Origin: Candidatus Phytoplasma phoenicium
GTDB lineage: Bacteria; Bacillota_I; Bacilli_A; Acholeplasmatales; Acholeplasmataceae
Assembly: GCF_001189415.1 (NCBI RefSeq)
Contig: NZ_JPSQ01000066.1
Span: forward strand, 1-8,374
DNA: 8,374 nt
Direction of reading: 5' to 3'
The position numbers and the translations under genes are program-made. Below the pieces are notes generated by a model. It had not been told where the DNA came from and did no database searches. It was given only the letters and a program-made list of their open reading frames with translations. Below, piece by piece: positions 1-7,200 of this stretch (position 1 is its first letter; every line of letters starts with the position of its first letter).

Positions 1-10
1 ATATATAAAG

Positions 11-24
11 AGAGGAAGTCGAGA
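11..24 (+). promoter_or_regulatory. Ribosome-binding site of rplL
   Basis: A purine-rich Shine-Dalgarno stretch (AGAGGAAG from position 11) lies before the ATG at 25, with GAGG at 12-15 leaving a 9-base spacer. This supports the ATG at 25 as the rplL start. The first 24 bases hold no other gene and no recognisable promoter; transcription presumably enters from an upstream gene such as rplJ, outside the window. Confidence 0.75.
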
Positions 25-417
25 ATGACTAAGTTGAACAAAGAAGTTTTCATTGAAGCTTTAAAAGGAATGACTTTACTAGAAATTAAAGAATTAGTAG
101 AAGGTTTAAAAGAAGAATTTGGCATTGATCTTTCTAACTCATCTTTAGCTAATACAGTTTCAGGAAATAATGCTAATTCTAATGATGGAGCAGAAGAGCA
201 AACAGAATTTAAATTAATTTTAAAAACTTTTGGCGATGTTAAAAATAAAATTCCTGTAATGAGAGCACTTCGTGATCTTTATAATTTCACTTTACAAGAT
301 GTTAAACAATTAATAGAAACTCCAGATACAATTATTAAAGAAGGTATTAGCAAACAAGAAGCTCAACGTGCTAAAGAACAATTAGAATCATTAGGCGCTT
401 CTGTGGAATTAAAATAA
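25..417 (+). CDS. rplL: 50S ribosomal protein bL12 (L7/L12)
   Basis: This is the ribosomal stalk protein bL12, which dimerises on L10 and recruits and stimulates the GTPases IF2, EF-Tu, EF-G and RF3. At 130 residues it is slightly longer than the usual 120-125. Residues 1-34 form the helical dimerisation domain. Residues 35-59 are the hinge, rich in Asn and Ser instead of the usual Ala/Gly, perhaps an effect of AT bias. Residues 60-130 are the globular factor-binding domain, opening with TEFKLILK and ending LGASVELK, both typical. The counterparts of E. coli K65, R73 and K84 appear kept (K75, R83, K94). The usual GLGL motif is replaced by N87-F88-T89-L90. The start is set by the Shine-Dalgarno 9 bases upstream, and the stop is TAA. 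Together with rpoB and rpoC, 104 bases downstream, it forms the conserved rplJL-rpoBC cluster; no rsmC-like gene lies between, unlike the Bacillus order as I recall it. Confidence 0.97.
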   Translation: MTKLNKEVFIEALKGMTLLEIKELVEGLKEEFGIDLSNSSLANTVSGNNANSNDGAEEQTEFKLILKTFGDVKNKIPVMRALRDLYNFTLQDVKQLIETPDTIIKEGISKQEAQRAKEQLESLGASVELK

Positions 418-448
418 TATTTAAAATTAAACTAACATTTTCAAGAGT

Positions 449-488
449 AAAACCTAAGAAAAATAATATATCTTAGGTTTTTATTTTC
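449..488 (+). terminator. Rho-independent-type hairpin between rplL and rpoB (terminator or attenuator)
   Basis: Positions 449-459 (AAAACCTAAGA) and 471-481 (TCTTAGGTTTT) are perfect reverse complements. They form an 11-bp stem with an 11-base A/T loop (460-470), followed by a U-rich tract through 487 interrupted by one A. This is the shape of an intrinsic terminator on the plus strand. Only three of the eleven pairs are G-C, so it may be leaky. Because rpoB and rpoC follow with no clear promoter of their own, I infer partial attenuation: most transcripts stop after the abundant L12 and a fraction reads on into rpoBC. An RNA-processing hairpin is the alternative. Confidence 0.72.
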
Positions 489-506
489 TAAATAATAATT
501 TGTGAT

Positions 507-520
507 AAGGAAACCAAAAA
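507..520 (+). promoter_or_regulatory. Ribosome-binding site of rpoB
   Basis: AAGGA at 507-511 is followed by a 9-base A-rich spacer and the ATG at 521. An in-frame TAA at 506-508 overlaps the site, so no longer N-terminus is possible in this frame. This fixes the rpoB start. Confidence 0.8.
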
Positions 521-3500
521 ATGAAAAAATATCATGATGTTGAATATGGTAAAAAAGTTGTACGTCGAAATTATTCTAAAATCAATTTTAATATTGATTT
601 ACCTAATCTTATCAAAACTCAAATAGAATCTTTTGCTTTATTTTTAAAAAAAGGAATTCAAGAGTCTTTAAAAAATATTTCGCCTATTGAAAGTTATAAC
701 GGAGATTTAAAATTACATTTTGATGATTGTTTTTTAACAGATCCAAAATTAAGTATTCAAGAAGCACGTAAAAGGGATTTTAGTTATTGTGCAGAATTAT
801 TTGCCAATGTTCGATTAGAAAACGTCATTACTGGTGAAATACAAAAATCTTGTGTGTTTATGACTGATTTACCTTTAATGACTCCTTCTGGTACTTTTAT
901 TATTAATGGAACCGAAAGAGTTGTAATTGCACAAATTATTCGTTCTGCAGGAGCTTATTTTACTGAAAATTTTGATGTTAAATTAAATAAAATGCGTTTC
1001 GAAGGCCAAATTATTCCATCCAGAGGTGTTTGGATTGAATACGAACAAAGTAATAAAGATATTTTATATGTTAAATTAGATCGTTCCAAAAAAATTTCTT
1101 TAACTAAATTTATTTCTGCCTTAGGTTTTAATCATCAACAAGAAATTGAAGAGGTGTTTGGTAAACATGAATTATTAGATTTAAGTTTTAATAAAGAACA
1201 TGATTCTAATACTCAAGAGGCTATTGTAGAACTTTATTCTAAATTACATCAAGGGGAAAAAGTATCAGCTAATGCAGCTAGAGAATTTATTAGAACTCGT
1301 TTATTCGATCCTAAAAAATATGATTTATCTTCGGTTGGCCGTTTTAAACTTAATAAAAAATTAGATATTTTAAATCGTGTTGAAAACACTTATTTAGCAC
1401 AAGATATCAAAAATCCTAATAATCAAGAAATTTTAATATCTAAAGGAACTTTTTTAACAAAGGAGATTATTGCACAATTAAAAAATCAACGTCATTGTTT
1501 TAGAGTAGAATTATTAAATACACAAATTAGTTTAGAAAATGAAATACATAAAGGCAATGAATCGACTATTCTTGCTTATTTTAAAGATGAAGAACCAAAA
1601 AATACTAATATTTATTTAAAAAATCATATTTTAAATAACCAAACAAAAGAAATTTTAGTAGAAGCTGATACTTTAGTAGATGATAAAGTTTTGAATTTTT
1701 TATCACAAAATCAAAAATTTTTGGATAAAAAAATTGTGAACTATTTTTTAAAAAAGAATCCTTTAACACAAACTTTAAAGTTGGGGATAAAAAAGAAAGT
1801 CATTTGGAATGAAGTTCTGAATATTTACGTTTTAGATGATTATAATAATAAAAAATTTATTAAAGTTATAGGTAATGATCAAACAGAACAAAAAGAACAT
1901 ATTATTTTATCTGATATTATTGCTAGCATTAGTTATTACTTAAATTTATATGATAATATCGGAAAAGCAGATGATATTGATTATTTAGGAAACAGAAGAT
2001 TACGTTTAGTAGGGGAACTTTTAAAAAATCAATTTCGTATTGGGTTGACACGTTCTGAAAAAAATATTAAAGATAGAATGTCTACATGTAAATTTGATTC
2101 AACAACTCCTGGTCATTTAGTTAATTTTGCTTCTTTAAGTGTTATTATTAAAGCTTTTTTTGGTCGTTCTCGTTTATCTCATTTTATGGAACAAATTAAT
2201 CCTTTAGCTATCTTAACACAAAAAAGAAGGATTTCTGCTTTAGGAACAGGTGGAATTGATCGTGATCGCGCAGGCGTTGAAGTACGTGATGTGCATAATT
2301 CTTATTATGGAAGATTGTGTCCTATTGAAACTCCTGAAGGACCTTCGATTGGTTTAATTTCTTCTTTAGCTACTTATGCTCAAGTAGATAAATATGGTTT
2401 TATCAAAACTCCTTTTTTAAAAGTGATACATAAAAATAACTTGTCAAAAGTCACTTCACAATATGAGTATTTAACATCAATACAAGAAGAAGATGAAGTG
2501 ATTGCATCAGCTGATTCTCTTTTAAATGCAGATAATACTTTGAAATCAAATAAAATTATTGCACGAAAAAACGGAGAAACAGGGTTTTATGAACCTAAAG
2601 ATATTTCTTACATGGATGTTTCACCAAAACAAATTGTTTCTGTTGCGACTTCGATTATTCCTTTTTTGGAACATAATGACGCATCACGTGCTTTAATGGG
2701 TACTAATATGCAACGTCAAGCTTTACCTTTATTGATTCCTGAAGCACCTATTGTAGGTACAGGTGTAGAACATCGTATTGTTAAAGATTCAGGATGTTTG
2801 ATTCTTGCTGAAGAAGACGGTTATGTTTCTTATGTAGATGCTCAAAAAATCATTATTAAAGAAATGAATGGTAAAGAAAAAACTTATGAATTAATGACTT
2901 TTGCAAAATCTAATCAAAATACTTTAGTTTTACATCGACCTTTAGTTTGCAAAAATGAATTTGTACAAAAAGGCGATATTTTAGTTGATGGTCCTGCCAC
3001 TTCTCAAGGAGAGTTAGCTTTGGGAAAAAATATTACAGTAGCTTTTATGACTTTAGATGGTTACAATTACGAAGATGCTGTAATTATTTCAGAAAGCTTA
3101 GTTCAAAATGATATTTATACTTCATATCATATTAACAAATATGAAATACAAACTATGGAATTAAAAAAAGGCGCAGGAAAAGAAGAAATTACTAGAGAAG
3201 TTCCTAATGTCAGTGCCGAAGCTATAAAAAATCTGGATGCTAGAGGTGTTATTATTCCAGGTTCTGAAGTAAAAGAAGGCGATATTTTAGTTGGAAAAAT
3301 TGTGCCACGAGGTGGCGTTGTAGAATCAACTCCTTATGAACAACTTATCCAAACTATTATAGGGGAAAAGGCTCGAGATTATAAAGATGCTTCCTTAAGA
3401 GTTCCTTATGGTGAAAATGGTATCGTACAAAGTGTAGAATTTTTTTCTGTTAAAAATGGTGATAATTTAGCTTATTCTGGAGTAAACGAAAGTGTACGCG

Positions 3501-4267
3501 TATATATTGCTAAAAAACGTAAAATTAAAGAAGGTGATAAGATAGCAGGGCGTCACGGTAATAAAGGAGTAATTTCTCGTATCTTACCTAAAGAAGATTT
3601 ACCTTATATGAGTGATGGTACACCTGTTGATATCATTTTGAATCCTTTAGGGGTTCCTAGTCGAATGAATATTGGACAAATTTTAGAAATGCACTTAGGA
3701 TTAGCAGCACGTAAATTAAACATTAAAGTTGCTACACCTGTTTTTGATGGAGTCAATAATAATGATTTAAAAGATATTATGCAAGAAGCTAATATACCTA
3801 TAGATGGTAAAATGATTTTATATGATGGTCGTACAGGAGAACCTTATGACAAGCCAATTTCGGTAGGAGTTCTTTATATGATTAAATTATCACATATGGT
3901 GGATGATAAATTACACGCAAGAAACGTTGGTCCTTATACTTTGATTACTAATCAAGCAACACGTGGACAAGGTATTAGCGGACCAGGTGGGCAAAGAACA
4001 GGAGAAATGGAAGTGTGGAGTTTGTATGGTTACGGTGCAGCTCATACTTTACAAGAACTTTTAACTGTTAAAAGTGATGATTTAATAGGACGAAATAAAA
4101 CTTATAATGCTATTGTGAATGGTTTACCTTTACCTAAACCTTCTATTCCTCAAAGTTTTCGAGTTTTTGCTAAGGAATTACAAGCTTTAGGTCTTCATGT
4201 AGAATTAATAAAAACAGATACGAAAGAAAACAAAGCTAATTATTCTTTAGTGACTAATAATAAATAA
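521..4267 (+). CDS. rpoB: DNA-directed RNA polymerase subunit beta
   Basis: This is the beta subunit of RNA polymerase, which with beta' forms the active-site cleft, the RNA exit flap and the rifampicin pocket. It has 1248 residues, against about 1193 in B. subtilis and 1342 in E. coli. Visible in order are the protrusion and lobe with GTFIINGTERV (124-134), a lobe insertion with two related modules (291-320 and 365-394), LGNRRLRLVGELL (489-501), rifampicin cluster I (548-574), fork loop 2 (575-585), GYNYED (847-852) whose acidic pair lies at the active centre, the flap tip near 930-950, the catalytic GDKIAGRHGNKG (1005-1016), and H1132 matching E. coli H1237. The C-terminal clamp segment with GEMEVW (1161-1166) and LLTVKSDD follows. 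It lacks the long acidic tail of Bacillus beta. Oddities: Rif-site substitutions, SPG changed to SAG at 142-144, and a rewritten motif at 1144-1160. It is co-directional with rpoC, 11 bases away. Confidence 0.99.
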   Translation: MKKYHDVEYGKKVVRRNYSKINFNIDLPNLIKTQIESFALFLKKGIQESLKNISPIESYNGDLKLHFDDCFLTDPKLSIQEARKRDFSYCAELFANVRLENVITGEIQKSCVFMTDLPLMTPSGTFIINGTERVVIAQIIRSAGAYFTENFDVKLNKMRFEGQIIPSRGVWIEYEQSNKDILYVKLDRSKKISLTKFISALGFNHQQEIEEVFGKHELLDLSFNKEHDSNTQEAIVELYSKLHQGEKVSANAAREFIRTRLFDPKKYDLSSVGRFKLNKKLDILNRVENTYLAQDIKNPNNQEILISKGTFLTKEIIAQLKNQRHCFRVELLNTQISLENEIHKGNESTILAYFKDEEPKNTNIYLKNHILNNQTKEILVEADTLVDDKVLNFLSQNQKFLDKKIVNYFLKKNPLTQTLKLGIKKKVIWNEVLNIYVLDDYNNKKFIKVIGNDQTEQKEHIILSDIIASISYYLNLYDNIGKADDIDYLGNRRLRLVGELLKNQFRIGLTRSEKNIKDRMSTCKFDSTTPGHLVNFASLSVIIKAFFGRSRLSHFMEQINPLAILTQKRRISALGTGGIDRDRAGVEVRDVHNSYYGRLCPIETPEGPSIGLISSLATYAQVDKYGFIKTPFLKVIHKNNLSKVTSQYEYLTSIQEEDEVIASADSLLNADNTLKSNKIIARKNGETGFYEPKDISYMDVSPKQIVSVATSIIPFLEHNDASRALMGTNMQRQALPLLIPEAPIVGTGVEHRIVKDSGCLILAEEDGYVSYVDAQKIIIKEMNGKEKTYELMTFAKSNQNTLVLHRPLVCKNEFVQKGDILVDGPATSQGELALGKNITVAFMTLDGYNYEDAVIISESLVQNDIYTSYHINKYEIQTMELKKGAGKEEITREVPNVSAEAIKNLDARGVIIPGSEVKEGDILVGKIVPRGGVVESTPYEQLIQTIIGEKARDYKDASLRVPYGENGIVQSVEFFSVKNGDNLAYSGVNESVRVYIAKKRKIKEGDKIAGRHGNKGVISRILPKEDLPYMSDGTPVDIILNPLGVPSRMNIGQILEMHLGLAARKLNIKVATPVFDGVNNNDLKDIMQEANIPIDGKMILYDGRTGEPYDKPISVGVLYMIKLSHMVDDKLHARNVGPYTLITNQATRGQGISGPGGQRTGEMEVWSLYGYGAAHTLQELLTVKSDDLIGRNKTYNAIVNGLPLPKPSIPQSFRVFAKELQALGLHVELIKTDTKENKANYSLVTNNK
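1391..1702 (+). repeat. Duplicated small module within the beta lobe insertion
   Basis: Within rpoB, residues 291-320 (bases 1391-1480) and 365-394 (bases 1613-1702) align without gaps. Both begin Tyr-Leu, carry a Glu-Ile-Leu turn at matching places and end on Leu; I count 9 identities in 30. Each resembles the small beta-beta' module (BBM1) seen once at this place in Bacillus beta as I remember it, with its TGEIL signature. The repeat unit of about 74 residues accounts for most of the roughly 80 residues by which this lobe segment exceeds the Bacillus version. It is a protein-level repeat; the DNA copies have diverged. Confidence 0.55.
2162..2242 (+). other. Rifampicin-pocket cluster I of beta with non-consensus residues
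   Basis: Residues 548-574 of beta align without gaps to E. coli 507-533 (offset +41). Compared with E. coli, position 508 is Arg, 510 is Arg, 513 is His (H554), 516 is Glu (E557), 518 is Ile, 522 is Ala (A563) and 526 is Gln (Q567, codon CAA at 2219-2221). R529 and S531 are kept. Positions 513, 516, 522 and 526 are classical rifampicin-resistance positions, so I infer intrinsic resistance. Confidence 0.8.
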
Positions 4268-4268
4268 A

Positions 4269-4278
4269 AAGGAGTGAT
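4269..4278 (+). promoter_or_regulatory. Ribosome-binding site of rpoC
   Basis: AAGGAG at 4269-4274 is a strong Shine-Dalgarno just after the rpoB stop (4265-4267). It lies 4 bases from the TTG at 4279, 7 from an in-frame CTG at 4282 and 16 from the first ATG at 4291. No second Shine-Dalgarno precedes the ATG. Its short distance to rpoB suggests translational coupling. Confidence 0.75.
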
Positions 4279-7200
4279 TTGCTGTTAATTATGAATTTGA
4301 AGACGAAATTAGAAGATTTGTCTATTGCCAAAAGAACTTTAGAAGGATTGAATTTAATTGGAATTAATTATTTATCAGATTTTAATTCTTATACTTTAGA
4401 AGATTTATGTTCCTTATTGACACAGGAATTTTTGGATGAAATTATTCCTTTTTTAAAAAAACATTTTTTGCCTGAAAATTTATCTAATTTAAATTTAAAA
4501 GATGGGTTAATTCAGTTACTAATTGAAAACAGTATTTATAATTGTCAAAATATTTTGCAAGTCGATAAAATGTTTTTATGGAATTTAGTGAAAAATAATG
4601 CTCTTTATGTAAAACAAATCAATAATGTTTTAGCTTTTTATCGTGAAAAATTTTTTGATGATATATCAAAAGAAGAAACTATCGTTAATCCTTTTTCTTC
4701 TATTGTCGATCCCTTAACCAGACAACACAAATTAAAAAAAAAATATGGTAGTCGAGAATATGAATATTTTAAAATTCGTTTAGCTTCGCCTCATGAAATC
4801 CGACAATGGTCTTATGGCGAAATCATTAATTATGAAACTATTAATTATCGTACAGCTAAACCCGAAATCGGAGGATTATTTTGTCCTAAAATTTTTGGAC
4901 CTTCCAAAGATTTACAATGTTCTTGTTTAAAAAAACAAACTCTTAAAAAATTTCAAATTTGTCCTAAATGTGGTGTAGAAATAACTGAACAAAAAGTACG
5001 TTGTGAAAGAATGGGGCATATTGAATTAGTTTCACCTGTGGTGCATACTTGGTATTTAAACAGTTCTCCTAGTCGTTTAGCTATTTTATTAGGTATTAAA
5101 GCTAAAGAATTATCCGAAATAGCTTATTATGTTTCTTATATTGTTTTTTCATCAGGAAACACAGATTTACAAAAGAAACAAATTATTTCGGCGATACAAT
5201 ATGAACAATATTTAACACGTTATGGTGAAAACTTTGTTGCTTTAACAGGAGCAGAAGCCATTAAGACAATGTTACAAGAGTTAGATCTTAATCAAAAAAT
5301 CCAAGAATTACGTCAACTTTTACAAAAAGTTTCTAAACCAAAAAGAGATATTTTAATTAAAAGATTAGAAATTATCGAATCTTTTAATCATTCTGATAAT
5401 AAACCTGAATGGATGGTATTAGATGTTATTCCTGTTTTACCTGCAGATTTAAGGCCTATTGTACCTTTAGATGGTGGTCGTTTTGCTACTACCGATATTA
5501 ATGATTTATATCGTCGTATTTTAAACCGCAATAATCGTTTAAAAAAACAAATTAAACAAAAAGCTCCTTTGTTAATTATTAAAAATGAAAAAAGAATGCT
5601 TCAAGAAGCAGTTGATTCTTTATTTGATAATGTGAAAGTTAATAAAAAAAATACTTCTAATATGGAGAAAAATAAAACTTTAAAATCTCTTTCTGAGATG
5701 TTAAGGGGAAAACAAGGACGTTTTCGTCAAAATTTATTAGGAAAACGAGTTGATTATTCTGGACGATCTGTGATTATTGTTGGTCCTGATTTAAAAATAC
5801 ATCAATGTGGAATTCCTCGTCAAATGGCTTTGATTTTATTCAAACCTTTTATTCTTAATAAGTTGCAAGAAGCTAAAGGTATTGATCGTAAAAGCGCTAT
5901 TACTTTATATGAAAAAATGAATGAATATATTTTAAGTATTTTAGAAGAAGTTGTTAGAGAACATCCGGTGTTATTAAATAGAGCTCCTACATTACATCGT
6001 TTAGGTATACAAGCTTTTGAACCAAAATTAATTGATGGAAAAGCCATTAAATTACATCCTTTAGTAACGGCTGCTTTTAATGCAGATTTTGATGGTGATC
6101 AAATGGCTGTATATTTACCTTTATCATTAGAAGCTCAAGCAGAAGCTCGTTTATTGATGTTGGTGTCTAATAATATTTTAGATCCTAAAAATGGACATCC
6201 AGTTTTGTCTCCTTCACAAGATATGGTTTTAGGTAATTATTATTTAACTATTGAATCTAGAAAAGAACATATTTTTACAGGATATAATGCTCAACATAAA
6301 AATCAAGAATATCAATTTAAGCATCGCAATGAAGGTAAAATTTTTTCTGATTTAAAAGAAGTAGAATTAGCGTTTTTTAATAAATATATTGATTTACATA
6401 CACGTATTTTGATTAAAACTGTTAATGTTGAATCATTTTTTACTAAAGAACAAAAAGAAAAATATTTAGTAACAACTTTAGGAAAATTAATTTTTAATAA
6501 TATTTTACCTGTTAATTTTCCTTATATTCAGGAACCTACTATTGCCAATTTAGAAATTCAAACACCAGATTTGTATTTTATTCCTCGAGGGGTCGATCCA
6601 AAAAATTTATTATCGCAAATTCCTTCACCTGAACCTTTTAAAAAGAAATTTCTTTCTATGATTATTGGTCGTGTTTTTAAACAAAGTAATATTACTTCTA
6701 CATCAAAAATGTTAGATAATATTAAAGATTTAGGTTTTAAATACGCTACTTTAGCTGGTATTACTATTTCTCATTTTGATATTAATGTTTATTCCAAAAA
6801 AGCAGAATTATTAAATCATGTAGAAAACAAAATATCTCAAATCGAAAAATGGTATGATTATGGTTTTTTAACAAGTACAGAAAAAAAGAGTTTAGTTATT
6901 AAAGAATGGAAACAAGTACGTGATAAAATTCAAGAAGGTTTGATGAAAGAATTTGTTAAAGATAATAATTTATTTATGATTAGTGATAGTGGAGCACGCG
7001 GTAACGCTTCGAACTTTTCTCAATTATCAGGGATGAGAGGTTTAATGAATAGCCCTAAAGGAGAAATTTTAGAAATCCCTGTAAAAACTTCATTCAAAGA
7101 AGGTTTAACAGTTTCAGAATTTTTTATTTCTACACATGGTGCTCGTAAAGTTTCTACTGATACTGCTTTAAAAACAGCAGAATCAGGTTATTTAACGCGT

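Noticed and set aside
483..506. Possible promoter for rpoBC in the A/T-rich stretch after the hairpin
   Set aside because: TAATAA-like -10 matches occur by chance in such AT-rich DNA and I see no TTGACA-like -35 at proper spacing.
4258..4290. Possible extra small gene or frameshift between rpoB and rpoC creating the beta' extension
   Set aside because: The extension is in one uninterrupted frame with the beta' core and follows the Shine-Dalgarno directly. I found no in-frame ATG with a ribosome-binding site near residue 160 that could start a normal-length beta'.
5820..6047. Minus-strand open frame of 75 codons inside rpoC
   Set aside because: It lies wholly opposite the most conserved catalytic part of rpoC, has no recognisable protein family and is explained as a shadow of the plus-strand coding sequence.
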